In this document: positions 7,916 to 17,452 of the stretch, one piece after another | Layout: each line of letters opens with the position of its first letter | Numbering within the stretch: the first letter of the stretch is position 1 | Translations under genes and position numbers: made by a program | Notes under the pieces: generated by a model | Databases searched by the model: none | The model's input: the letters and a program-made list of their open reading frames with translations, nothing else | Told to the model about the DNA's origin: nothing | From: Candidatus Anammoxibacter sp. | Lineage (GTDB): Bacteria; Planctomycetota; Brocadiia; Brocadiales; Anammoxibacteraceae | Direction of reading: 5' to 3' | DNA: 64,000 nucleotides | Assembly (NCBI GenBank): GCA_021777105.1 | Contig: JAIQZQ010000095.1 | Span: 1 to 64,000, forward strand

Positions 7916-9154
7916 TTATTTGGCTCTCTCTTTGGCCGTAATATTGTAAATCTCTCTATATAGATTCCGCTCCGTTAGTGTAAGGGTCATGTTTCGCCTC
8001 TGCATAACTTTTTCAGCAATTTCAATAAAGCCTTCGAAATCTATAGGAACTATTCCCCTGTCAATGCACCAGGTAAACGAGGGTATATATTTGTTTGGAT
8101 ATCCGGAGGTGACAATGTTGGCCCCAAACCCCACAACGGTTCCAGTCATAAACACGGTGTTAATCGCGGATTTTGCGTGGTCGCCAATTGCCACGCCAAG
8201 AAACATCTGACCGGTGTTTACAACCCCTTCGTTGAGTTTAATAGTAATATCAGCGTATGTGTTTTTTAGATTGCTGTTAATAGTGTCGGCTCCCAGGTTT
8301 ACCCACGAACCCAGGCAAGCGTTGCCCAGGAAGCCGTCATGCTGTTTATTGCTATAGTCGTGTATAATGGAATGCTCAATTTCGCCGCCGATTTTGCAAA
8401 CCTTGCCGATATTTGAGCCCGAACGTATTCTGGTAAGCGGATTGATTATAGAGCCGTCGCCTATATATACAGGTCCCTCTATAACGCTGTTTGAGGAGAT
8501 AGTGACATTCTTGCCGATATAAATCGGTCCCTCATCAGCGTCAAGCGCGCAGCCGGGTTTGATCATTGAGCCGGCTCCGATGAAAACTTTCTCCTTTTTG
8601 ACAAAATGCACGCCGTCGCACAACGTCCCTTCAACTCTTCCTTCTTTAATATGCGTCTGAAAATCAAGCTCCATCATTGCGTTGTTGTGGTTTATAAGAT
8701 CCCAAAAGTAGTCTATTAGTTCAACTTTAAGCTCCACAACGTTTCTTATCTTTTGAGCAAGCGCGGCTTTTGCCCCTTTATCCAGAAATGCGGCGGAGGT
8801 GATATCCTTAAAAGTCTCTTTTTTTAGACGGGCGTAAACAATTACATCTCCTTTTACGCCGAGTTCTTCTTCGCCGTCAATGGACACATGATCAAGCATT
8901 AAAAGCCGGCCGTTTATAAAAAGGCATGTCTCTTCCCCCGCAGGCAATTTATTGACGTCATTTTCTCTTTTTTCAGTTAAAAAGTCTTTCAGGTATTCCC
9001 TGCAAAATAGGGAAACGCCGGCTCCCGGGTAATAGTTTGTTATCCTCTCAAACAGGCTAAACATTCCGCAATGGATATCGTAAACAGGCCTGATATAAAC
9101 AAGCGGCTGCAATGATTCGCATTTATAATCTTCAAAAACGCACAAACTGTTCAC
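7916..9154 (-). CDS. GlmU-like putative sugar nucleotidyltransferase with left-handed beta-helix acyltransferase C-terminus
   Basis: 412 aa; N-terminal 'LCVFEDYKCESLQPLVYIRPVYDIHCGMFSLFERI', C-terminal hexapeptide repeats. Confidence 0.75.
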   Translation of the reverse strand: MNSLCVFEDYKCESLQPLVYIRPVYDIHCGMFSLFERITNYYPGAGVSLFCREYLKDFLTEKRENDVNKLPAGEETCLFINGRLLMLDHVSIDGEEELGVKGDVIVYARLKKETFKDITSAAFLDKGAKAALAQKIRNVVELKVELIDYFWDLINHNNAMMELDFQTHIKEGRVEGTLCDGVHFVKKEKVFIGAGSMIKPGCALDADEGPIYIGKNVTISSNSVIEGPVYIGDGSIINPLTRIRSGSNIGKVCKIGGEIEHSIIHDYSNKQHDGFLGNACLGSWVNLGADTINSNLKNTYADITIKLNEGVVNTGQMFLGVAIGDHAKSAINTVFMTGTVVGFGANIVTSGYPNKYIPSFTWCIDRGIVPIDFEGFIEIAEKVMQRRNMTLTLTERNLYREIYNITAKERAK

Positions 9155-9322
9155 GGTTTAAACCTCTCAATCTAAGCGCACAAAATTAAAAAACAGGCTT
9201 ACATCCTACCTGAATTTGAATTTATAGTCGAGATTTTTTTGATCAATTGAGGCGAGAAAGTACCTTAATTAGAGTTCAATGCGTTCCAGGCCATAAAATT
9301 AAAAATTTATTGAAATAAGGGG

Positions 9323-9350
9323 TTGACAAAAAACAATTATCGTTTATAAT
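9323..9350 (+). promoter_or_regulatory. Predicted sigma70-type promoter for the glycan operon
   Basis: TTGACA (9323-9328), 16-bp spacer, TATAAT (9345-9350): both hexamers match consensus. Confidence 0.7.
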
Positions 9351-9430
9351 ATAAACATTAGCAAAACTAAACATTTCTTTTGGTAAACATTTAAGTTTTA
9401 AACAAAATATAGTGTAAAGGTTCGTATTTG

Positions 9431-9581
9431 TACGGGCTGTTGCGCAAATATTAAAGTTAAACATAAAAAAGTGGAAAATCCTTAAAAATTATCCAGTCTT
9501 GGAGTGGAGGGTCGCGCCGCTTTTTACCATACGACAAAGAATCTAAATATTTGCTGATTTAGGCCCTTGCAGCAGCCCGTA
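9431..9581 (+). promoter_or_regulatory. Structured 5' leader with long-range stem
   Basis: tacgggctgttgc (9431-9443) pairs with gcagcagcccgta (9569-9581) over 13 bp with one U-G wobble. Confidence 0.45.
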
Positions 9582-9668
9582 TATTTCGGCCTTAAACGGA
9601 AAGATATCTTTTAAAAATTAAAACTAATTAGCAGTCAAATTTAATACCATATTGCGCTGTTTTATTTA

Positions 9669-10280
9669 GTGATAGCTATGACTATATACGAAAAAGAGGA
9701 ATTAACTAATTATCACATCCTGTCAAACATCCATGAGGATGAAAATGTTTCCCAACGCAAGCTCTCAAGCCAGATCGGCGTCAATGTTGCTTCAGTTAAT
9801 TTTGCGCTCAAACGTTTAATAACAAAAGGTTTTGTCAAGATGATAGGCGTAAACGCCAGGCGCATAAAGTATATAATAACTCCTACCGGAATAAAGGAGA
9901 AAAGCGAGCTGGCGTACAAGTTTTTTGACCGCAACTTTCACTTCTATAAAGATGTCAGAATTGATATAGAGGCGCGTATACATGAGGTTAGCAACGGCGA
10001 AAACATGAAGGTGGCCATTTCCGGCGTTAATAAATTGTCCGAGCTGACATTTTTGGCTATTCAGAACATGGAGCTGGAGTTGATAGGCGTTTTTTCCGTA
10101 AAGCCATGCAAAAATGACGAAAAATTTCTAGGTCAAAAGGTGTTTGGGCTGGAAAGTATTGAAAAAATTAAGCCAAACATTGTTTTACTTACGGAATCTG
10201 AAGAGAGTGATATAGTGGCTGAGGCTGCGGAAAAAGCAGGTGTGAATGTTATTGATCTTACAGGGTATTATAAAGTGTAA
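9669..10280 (+). CDS. EPS-associated MarR-type winged-helix regulator
   Basis: 203 aa; N-terminal wHTH 'NVSQRKLSSQIGVNVASVNFALKRLITKGFVKM', located upstream of a NusG-type antiterminator. Confidence 0.7.
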   Translation: MIAMTIYEKEELTNYHILSNIHEDENVSQRKLSSQIGVNVASVNFALKRLITKGFVKMIGVNARRIKYIITPTGIKEKSELAYKFFDRNFHFYKDVRIDIEARIHEVSNGENMKVAISGVNKLSELTFLAIQNMELELIGVFSVKPCKNDEKFLGQKVFGLESIEKIKPNIVLLTESEESDIVAEAAEKAGVNVIDLTGYYKV

Positions 10281-10337
10281 AATTCGCAGGTTTTATTTCT
10301 AAAAACCGTAAGTTTGCATAGAATTGTTAGTTAAAGA

Positions 10338-10859
10338 TTGGGCGTTAATAATATGGACGTTGTTGCTGAATGGTATGCCGTTAAGACAAAGTCTAGGCAT
10401 GAAAAAAAAGTAACCGAAACGCTTATGCAAAACAAAATTGAGGTGTACTACCCAACGACCGAGGTGTGGAGCAAGCGAAAGGATAGGCGCAAGAAAATTC
10501 AGGCGTCTCTTTTTCCGGGTTATTTATTTGTTAAATGCATTTTAACGGATGACAATTGGTACGCGATTAACAATATTAGGGGTGTGGCGAATATGGTGGG
10601 CGTGTTTAGCAGGCCAACGCCAATCCCTGGTGAGCAAATAGAATCTATCCATCTTGTTTTAGAAGCAGGTTTGCCGGTAAATCCGCACCCGTATTTAAAT
10701 GAAGGCGAAAGAGTCGAAGTTACTGCCGGGCCGTTAAAAGGCGCTAGGGGCATTTATGTTAAGCCGGATCAGGAAAAAGGGAAGCTGATAGTCTCTATCG
10801 ACACCCTTGGCCGTTCAATAGAGGTGGACGTAGAGCCTTGCTTTGTTGAGAAAGATTAA
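10338..10859 (+). CDS. NusG/RfaH/UpxY-type transcription antiterminator
   Basis: 173 aa; 'EWYAVKTKSRHEKKV', 'SLFPGYLFVKC', KOW 'GERVEVTAGPLKGARGIYV'. Confidence 0.9.
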   Translation: MGVNNMDVVAEWYAVKTKSRHEKKVTETLMQNKIEVYYPTTEVWSKRKDRRKKIQASLFPGYLFVKCILTDDNWYAINNIRGVANMVGVFSRPTPIPGEQIESIHLVLEAGLPVNPHPYLNEGERVEVTAGPLKGARGIYVKPDQEKGKLIVSIDTLGRSIEVDVEPCFVEKD

Positions 10860-11009
10860 GTATTCCGTTTCGCGCCGTAATTAAATACTTAATTCAGTTG
10901 TAAATAAATTAATATTTTTTGAAATACAGTTTTATGTAACTGACGGGGCGAAGCTGTGTCCGGGATTAATTGCGCGCCTGGGTTTATCCCTGTTGCGAAG
11001 GCTAAAAAG

Positions 11010-11981
11010 ATGAGCATAAACACGCTATCAGAAATAAAAAAGATTATAGATGTAGAAATATCAGGCCTTCAGACTTTTAAAGAGTTGTTAAATAAGGAGT
11101 GCGAGTGCGCTATAAATGAGATATTCAATTGCAAAGGCAAGGTAGTGCTGACCGGTATGGGTAAGTCGGGGCTTATTGCAAAAAAAATAGCCTCAACAAT
11201 GGCCAGCACGGGAACATTGGCAATGTATATGCACCCTGGAGAAGGCATGCATGGCGACCTGGGTATGGTGCGGAAGGAAGATATAATAATGGCGTTAAGC
11301 AATAGCGGGGAAAGTTACGAGCTTAACGTTGTTTTGTCAATTGTAAAAAGAATAGGCGCAAAAATAATAGCAATAACCGGAAAGGAAAATTCAACTCTCG
11401 CCAAATTTGCGGACATTGTTTTATGTTATGGCGAAGTTAAAGAGGCGTGCCCGCTTAATGTGGCGCCGACAACCAGCACAACTATTTCATTAGTGTTGGG
11501 CGACGCTATTGCTTTAACGCTAATGAAGATGAAAGATTTCAAAATTGACGATTTTGCGCTCTATCATCCGGGTGGGCGGCTTGGGAAACAATTGATAATG
11601 AAGGTGTCGGATATAATGCTGTCTGATGAAAACAATCCGGCAATAGAAGAAACGAGCTCTATTAAAGATATGCTGCTAAAAATAACTGAGAAACAGTCAG
11701 GGGCTATTTCTATAACAGACAAAGATGGGAAGTTGGCCGGAATTATTACGGACTATAATATAAGGAATGTGTTGCAGCGCGAGAAGGATATTTTTTCCAT
11801 GCAAATCTCTCAAATAATGACCAAATCGCCGGTTTATGTTTATGACGACGAGAAGGCGATTAAGGCTTTAGAGATGATGAAAGACAGAGGGAAGCCGATT
11901 ACCGTCTTGCCGGTTGTAAATAGAGAGTCGGTGGTTGTGGGCATGTTGAGAATGCATGACATTATAAGAGCGGGGCTGTAA
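11010..11981 (+). CDS. kdsD: Arabinose-5-phosphate isomerase (SIS + CBS), KdsD/GutQ family
   Basis: 'GKVVLTGMGKSGLIAKKIASTMASTGT', 'HGDLGMVRKEDIIMALSNSGES', 'ALYHPGGRLGKQL', CBS pair. ORF opens at 10956 but the ATG at 11010 fits the family start better. Confidence 0.9.
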   Translation: MSINTLSEIKKIIDVEISGLQTFKELLNKECECAINEIFNCKGKVVLTGMGKSGLIAKKIASTMASTGTLAMYMHPGEGMHGDLGMVRKEDIIMALSNSGESYELNVVLSIVKRIGAKIIAITGKENSTLAKFADIVLCYGEVKEACPLNVAPTTSTTISLVLGDAIALTLMKMKDFKIDDFALYHPGGRLGKQLIMKVSDIMLSDENNPAIEETSSIKDMLLKITEKQSGAISITDKDGKLAGIITDYNIRNVLQREKDIFSMQISQIMTKSPVYVYDDEKAIKALEMMKDRGKPITVLPVVNRESVVVGMLRMHDIIRAGL

Positions 11982-12001
11982 TTGCCGCTCGCAAAGTTGT
12001 T

Positions 12002-12127
12002 AACAGCAAAACGCAAAGAGCTTAGGTGGAGAAACCGGTGGAACGGAGAATTGAGGTTAATGTCTCCTTTCCTTGATTTTTCGGTTCACCGGTTACAATT
12101 TATTTGAGTTTTTTGCGTTTTGCTGTT
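12002..12127. repeat. Long imperfect hairpin (MITE-like)
   Basis: Perfect 16-bp terminal inverted repeats aacagcaaaacgcaaa / tttgcgttttgctgtt; inner arms also complementary (gaaaccggtggaacgg / ttcggttcaccggttac). Confidence 0.8.
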
Positions 12128-12163
12128 TAAGCGGGTTTAAACGGCGGCATTAAGAAATTTAGA

Positions 12164-13213
12164 ATGCAATTTAATAAAGAGATTATAATTGGAAACAAGA
12201 AAATAGGGAAAGGTTACCCTGCGTTTGTAATTGCCGAGGCTGGTGTTAATCATAACGGGGACATGAAGTTGGCAAAAAAGATGATTGATGCCGCTGTTCA
12301 CGCAAATGCGGACGCTGTAAAGTTTCAGGCCTTTCGGTCGGATAAGTTAATACTGAAAAACGTTAAAAAGGCCCCATACCAAACCAAGACCACGGATTCC
12401 GACGAAGCTCAGTTTGAGATGTTAAAGAGGTTGGAGCTTTCAAAAGAGCAAAATCTTGAACTAAAACAGTACTGCGAAAAAAAAGAGATAATTTTTCTCA
12501 CCACGCCGTTTGACGAGTTTAGTCTTAAAGAGCTTGACGATTTCAATCTTCCCGCTTATAAAATCGCTTCCACGGACACAACCAACCTGCCATTTTTAAT
12601 AGAGATAGCAAAGAGAAAAAAATGTATTGTTTTCTCAACAGGCATGGCGTATCTTTCTGAAATCGAGATTGCGTTAAAAGAGATATTTCCATTTAACAAT
12701 GATGTTATTTTGTTGCAATGCACGGCCAATTATCCGATAGAGGATAATGAAGCAAACTTAAACGTTATTAATACGTTTAAAGATCGTTTTGACATTCTTG
12801 TTGGTTATTCAGACCATTCACAAGGGATTGGAGCCGCTCCTTACGCTGTTGCAATGGGAGCCCTGGTTGTGGAGAAACACTTCACTCTTGATAAGTCGTT
12901 TGTCGGTCCCGATCATAAGGCGTCTTTAACGCCGGATGAGTTGGCCCGGTTAGTAGGTGAAATAAGGAAGGTTGAAAAATATTTGGGATCGGGCGTGAAA
13001 ATACCGGCAATGTCGGAACAGAATACAAGGAACTCATTGCAAAAATGTTTTGTCGCCGTTAAACCCATAAAAAAAGGCGAGAAACTTTCATATGATAATG
13101 TTGTCGCCAAAAGAACAGGCGGGGTGGGAATATCTCCGATCTATTATAAAAATATTATCGGCTCGACTGCGGATAGAGATTACGAAGCCGATGGGATAAT
13201 TTGCCGGAGTTAA
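12164..13213 (+). CDS. neuB: NeuB-family nonulosonic acid synthase with C-terminal SAF domain
   Basis: 349 aa; 'AEAGVNHNGDMKLAKKMIDAAVHANADAVKFQAF', 'VGYSDHSQGIGAAPYAVAMGALVVEKHFTLD', SAF-like tail. Confidence 0.92.
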   Translation: MQFNKEIIIGNKKIGKGYPAFVIAEAGVNHNGDMKLAKKMIDAAVHANADAVKFQAFRSDKLILKNVKKAPYQTKTTDSDEAQFEMLKRLELSKEQNLELKQYCEKKEIIFLTTPFDEFSLKELDDFNLPAYKIASTDTTNLPFLIEIAKRKKCIVFSTGMAYLSEIEIALKEIFPFNNDVILLQCTANYPIEDNEANLNVINTFKDRFDILVGYSDHSQGIGAAPYAVAMGALVVEKHFTLDKSFVGPDHKASLTPDELARLVGEIRKVEKYLGSGVKIPAMSEQNTRNSLQKCFVAVKPIKKGEKLSYDNVVAKRTGGVGISPIYYKNIIGSTADRDYEADGIICRS

Positions 13214-13220
13214 GCAAGAA

Positions 13221-13829
13221 ATGCGCAAGTCGGTTTATCTGGTGGGGGCCGGCGGGCATGCCCGATCGGCAATTAACATTCTGGAGTTAAACGGAATAGC
13301 GATCCGTGGCGTTTATGATGATGATTATAATAAAGGTGAAGTTATTAACGGTTATAGGATGGCCGGCGTATTGAGCGATATTAAAGCTGACGATGCTCTG
13401 GCTCTTGGTGTTGGCGATAACAATAATAGGGAGCGTTTGTTTAACAAATTTTTTGACCAGATTTTAAAAGATAATTTTAAGCATGCAAGCTCAATTATTG
13501 AAAAAAACACGAAATTCGGCTTTAGCAATTTGTTGTTCGCCGGCTCTTACGTAAACTCTAATTCAAAAATTGGCGACAACAACATTTTAAACACAAAAAG
13601 CGTTGTTGAACATGAAGTTGTAATAGGAAGCCATAATCACATTTCCGTTGGCTCCATTCTGTGCGGCAGGGTTAAGGTTGGAAACAACTGCTTTATCGGA
13701 GCGGGCGCGGTTGTTATAGACAGCATAAACATAACTGACAATGTTATAGTCGGTGCTAATTCAGTTGTTGTTAAAGACATTCCGGAACCAGGAGTTTATG
13801 TTGGCAATCCTGCGCGAAAAGTAAAATGA
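13221..13829 (+). CDS. NeuD/PglD-family sugar O/N-acyltransferase
   Basis: 202 aa; 'YLVGAGGHARSAINILELNG', hexapeptide repeats, C-terminal 'VYVGNPARKVK'. Confidence 0.88.
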   Translation: MRKSVYLVGAGGHARSAINILELNGIAIRGVYDDDYNKGEVINGYRMAGVLSDIKADDALALGVGDNNNRERLFNKFFDQILKDNFKHASSIIEKNTKFGFSNLLFAGSYVNSNSKIGDNNILNTKSVVEHEVVIGSHNHISVGSILCGRVKVGNNCFIGAGAVVIDSINITDNVIVGANSVVVKDIPEPGVYVGNPARKVK

Positions 13830-14686
13830 TCTATATATCCACGGCGTGTTTAGAAAATGTCTCAACCGTTGAAGCAGTGGAACTTCTTGGCGCAAACGGA
13901 TTTGATAATATTGAGTTGTCTGGAGGGCGCGGCTGTTTTGAGAAATTTGAAAAAGAGTTAATTGGCATTAAGCGCCGGTATGATCTTAATTTCATATGCC
14001 ATAACTATTTTTTCAGGCCAAAAGAGCCGTTTGTGCTAAATATGGCTTCTCTAAACAATGATCATTACCACAAATCGCTGAGTTATTTAAAAGAAGCTTT
14101 ACGATTGGCAAATAGGTTGGGTTCTCCAGTGTACGGCTTCCATGCCGGTTTTTTTATCGATATAGACGTTAAAAAAATCGGAAACGATTTAAATAACAGC
14201 GAGATGTTTGACAAAGAGGCGGCAACGCAAAAGTTTTGCGCCGGCTATGATGAACTGAAAAAAGAGGTCGGCGATGTGGCTCTGTATATAGAAAATAATG
14301 TCATTTCATTCGCGAATCTGAAAGCTTTTAATGGCATGGATCCGTTCATGTTGACCGACTATAAAGGCTATAAAGAGCTGCGTGGTCTAATTGATTATAA
14401 ATTGATGTTAGACATAGGCCACCTGAAAGTCAGCGCTCATTCATTAAACCTGGATTTTGAAGACCAACTAAATAATTTTTTGCCTGTTTCCGACTATCTG
14501 CATATCAGCGATAATGACGGCTTTTCTGATCAAAATAAAGATTTTTCAAAAACCGGTCGTTTATACAATATTTTAAAAAATCACAACTTAAAAAATAAAA
14601 TCATCACATTGGAAGTTTATGAAGGCATGGAAATCATTAAAGATTCATACAATTTAATGATGGATGCTGTTGGACACGGCAATTAG
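13826..14686 (+). CDS. Sugar phosphate isomerase/epimerase (TIM barrel, AP-endonuclease-2-like)
   Basis: 286 aa; 'YISTACLENVSTVEAVELLGANGFDNIELSGG', 'LMLDIGHLKVSAHS', 'LHISDNDG'. Confidence 0.75.
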   Translation: MIYISTACLENVSTVEAVELLGANGFDNIELSGGRGCFEKFEKELIGIKRRYDLNFICHNYFFRPKEPFVLNMASLNNDHYHKSLSYLKEALRLANRLGSPVYGFHAGFFIDIDVKKIGNDLNNSEMFDKEAATQKFCAGYDELKKEVGDVALYIENNVISFANLKAFNGMDPFMLTDYKGYKELRGLIDYKLMLDIGHLKVSAHSLNLDFEDQLNNFLPVSDYLHISDNDGFSDQNKDFSKTGRLYNILKNHNLKNKIITLEVYEGMEIIKDSYNLMMDAVGHGN

Positions 14687-14694
14687 AGCTGGAA

Positions 14695-16008
14695 ATGTAT
14701 AAAGAAAATCTAAACAAATTCATATTAAATCAAGACCAAAAGATTAGCGAGGCCTTGCAGGCGACTAACATGTTGGGCATCGCTTTTGTCACTGCCGACA
14801 ACGGCAAGTTGATAGGGGTCATAACAGATGGCGATATTCGCAGAGCAGGGCTGAGGGGCCGTTCGCTTGATTCTGAAGTGAGCCACATAATGAATAAAGA
14901 TTTTTTTTACGCGATTGATGAAACAGAAGATGCCGACATATTAAAAAAGATACCCAAAAGGGTTCATTGCATTCCGGTGGTTGATTGTGAAGGGCTGCTT
15001 ATTGGATACAAATTTTTCTCGGAACTAACCGGCAAGAACGCGTTAATCACGGGAATCACAGGGCAAGACGGCGCCTATTTGGCGGAATTTCTCTTGGCAA
15101 AAGGCTACACTGTTTATGGGGCGTACAGGCGAACAAGTAATTTAACTTTTAGTAGGCTGGAGTATCTGGAGATAAAAGACAAAATCAATTTGATCCCGCT
15201 TGATTTGACTGATCCATGGTCTGTGTATAATGCGTTAAAAATTTCTTCGCCTTCAGAGGTGTACAATTTGGCGGCGCAAAGTTTTGTGCAAACCTCATTT
15301 AATCAGCCGCAATTGACTCTAAATATAAACACGATTGGAACCGCCAATGTATTGGAGGCTATAAGATACTCTTCTCCGTCTACAAAATACTATCAGGCTT
15401 CCACTAGTGAATTATACGGCAAAGTTCATGAAATACCGCAAAATGAAAAGACCCCATTTTATCCACGGAGCCCTTATGCCATATCAAAGCTTGCCGCATA
15501 TTGGTTGACGGTTAATTACAGAGAGGCGTACGGCATATTTGCCTGCAACGGCATACTTTTTAATCATGAATCACCGATTCGCGGTTATGAATTTGTCACA
15601 AGAAAGATCACTCAAGGCGTAGCCGCAATAAAAACCGGTCGTGATACCGAGCTGCATTTGGGCAATCTGGACGCGAAAAGGGATTGGGGATATGCAAAAG
15701 ATTATGTAGAGTCGATGTGGCTTATGCTACAGCATGGCGAACCGGAGGACTTTGTTATAGCAACCGGCAAGACTCATACCGTGCGCGACTTTGCTGAAAA
15801 AGCCTTTGAAAAAGCCGGACTTGATTATCGTGAATATGTAAAGGTGGATGAGAAATTTTATCGTCCGACTGAAGTTGACTTGCTGATTGGGGATCCGTCA
15901 AAAGCTAAAAATAAGCTCGAATGGAATCCTGACCAAAAAACTACGTTTGCTGAATTGGTTGACATGATGGTTGTAAATGATTTGAAGCTTTTGGAGAATA
16001 ACGCATAA
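14695..16008 (+). CDS. CBS-domain fused GDP-sugar 4,6-dehydratase (Gmd-like SDR)
   Basis: 437 aa; CBS 'GVITDGDIRRAGL', then 'ALITGITGQDGAYLAEFLLAKGYTVYG', 'FYPRSPYAISKLAAYW', 'LGNLDAKRDWGYAKDYV'. Confidence 0.88.
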   Translation: MYKENLNKFILNQDQKISEALQATNMLGIAFVTADNGKLIGVITDGDIRRAGLRGRSLDSEVSHIMNKDFFYAIDETEDADILKKIPKRVHCIPVVDCEGLLIGYKFFSELTGKNALITGITGQDGAYLAEFLLAKGYTVYGAYRRTSNLTFSRLEYLEIKDKINLIPLDLTDPWSVYNALKISSPSEVYNLAAQSFVQTSFNQPQLTLNINTIGTANVLEAIRYSSPSTKYYQASTSELYGKVHEIPQNEKTPFYPRSPYAISKLAAYWLTVNYREAYGIFACNGILFNHESPIRGYEFVTRKITQGVAAIKTGRDTELHLGNLDAKRDWGYAKDYVESMWLMLQHGEPEDFVIATGKTHTVRDFAEKAFEKAGLDYREYVKVDEKFYRPTEVDLLIGDPSKAKNKLEWNPDQKTTFAELVDMMVVNDLKLLENNA

Positions 16009-16009
16009 A

Positions 16010-17452
16010 ATGAATTCAAAATTGGAAAATATTGTAATCGCTGAAGATCGCAACGTTTATGACGTGCTGGAGCTAATAGATAAAAATGCTAAAGGGGTCG
16101 TGTTTGTTGTTGATAAAGATAATAAAATTTGCGGCGTAATTACCGATGGCGATATAAGAAGAGGTCTGCTAAATAACATTACTATAAATGACAAATTGAC
16201 GACTGTTATGAACAGGAGTTTTGTCGCTGTGCAGGAAAACACATCGTTTGATGAAGTGATGGAAAGGATCGGGTATAAGTATAAGAGCATTCCGATAGTT
16301 AATTCAGAAGGTGAAATAGTTGATTATTATTCTCTGGATTTAGATTGCAATATCCCTATATCAAAACCTCTTTTTATAGGGAATGAACTTAAATATGTAA
16401 CGGAATGCATAGCTACAAACTGGATATCGTCAAAAGGAAAATTCGTTAATATGTTTGAGTCTAAATTCGCCGAATATATAGGCTCTGAATATGCGGCGGC
16501 CACTTCAAACGGCACTACTGCGTTGCATCTAGCTCTTGAGGCGTTGGGGATAAAGGCCGGTGATGAGGTTATTGTTCCGGCTCTAACGTTTATCGCCACG
16601 GCAAACGCAGTCACATACACCGGCGCGAAACCAGTATTTGCTGATTCCGAAATGGATACATGGAACATTGATCCCAAATCTATTGAAGCGAAAATTACCG
16701 ATAAAACAAAAGCCATAATCCCTGTCCACATTTATGGTCAACCTGCCAAAATGGACGAGATAATGGAGATAGCAAAAAGAAACAACCTTTATGTTGTTGA
16801 AGACGCGGCTGAAGCGCATGGGGCTGAATATAAAGGGAAAAAGGTCGGCGGCATCGGGCATATAGGTGTTTTTAGTTTTTATGGCAACAAGATTATCACT
16901 TCAGGCGAAGGCGGCATGTTGGTGACGAATGACGCTGAAATTTTCAGGAAATCAAAAATCCTGAGAGACCATGGCATGAACCCGGAGAAGAAATATTGGC
17001 ACGATTATATTGGGTTTAATTATAGAATGACTAACCTTCAGGCCGCTGTTGGATGCGCGCAACTGGAAAACATCGATTATTTCCTGAAAAAGAAACAGGA
17101 TATCGTGGAAACCTACAAGCAATGTTTGTCCGGTGTTCAAAAAATAACACCACCGCCGGAAAATAGCTGGTCGATAAATGTATCTTGGTTGTATTCCGTG
17201 GTTTTTAAAGGAAAATCAGGCGCCAAAAGTATCCGTGACAGGATTATCGAACGTTTAGAAGAGGGCAATATAGAGTGCAGACCATTTTTTTATCCCATCC
17301 ATAAACTACCTCCATATTTTTCCGAAGAGATCTTGGAGACCGCGGAATATCTTTCCGCAAACGGAATCAACATGCCGTCATATATTGATATAGAGACGGA
17401 TAACGTAAAGAAAGTTTGCAATAAATTAAAGGAGCTGTTGGATGAGTGTTAA
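16010..17452 (+). CDS. CBS-domain fused DegT/DnrJ/EryC1 sugar aminotransferase
   Basis: 480 aa; CBS 'GVITDGDIRRGLL', then 'SNGTTALHLALEALGIKAGDEVIVPALTFIATANAV', 'VVEDAAEAHGAEYKGKKVG', 'SFYGNKIITSGEGGM'. Confidence 0.9.
   Translation: MNSKLENIVIAEDRNVYDVLELIDKNAKGVVFVVDKDNKICGVITDGDIRRGLLNNITINDKLTTVMNRSFVAVQENTSFDEVMERIGYKYKSIPIVNSEGEIVDYYSLDLDCNIPISKPLFIGNELKYVTECIATNWISSKGKFVNMFESKFAEYIGSEYAAATSNGTTALHLALEALGIKAGDEVIVPALTFIATANAVTYTGAKPVFADSEMDTWNIDPKSIEAKITDKTKAIIPVHIYGQPAKMDEIMEIAKRNNLYVVEDAAEAHGAEYKGKKVGGIGHIGVFSFYGNKIITSGEGGMLVTNDAEIFRKSKILRDHGMNPEKKYWHDYIGFNYRMTNLQAAVGCAQLENIDYFLKKKQDIVETYKQCLSGVQKITPPPENSWSINVSWLYSVVFKGKSGAKSIRDRIIERLEEGNIECRPFFYPIHKLPPYFSEEILETAEYLSANGINMPSYIDIETDNVKKVCNKLKELLDEC

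Noticed and set aside
9481-9540. Possible RfaH ops-like element in the leader
   Set aside because: No convincing GGCGGTAGC-type motif seen; only a general hairpin-rich leader can be supported.
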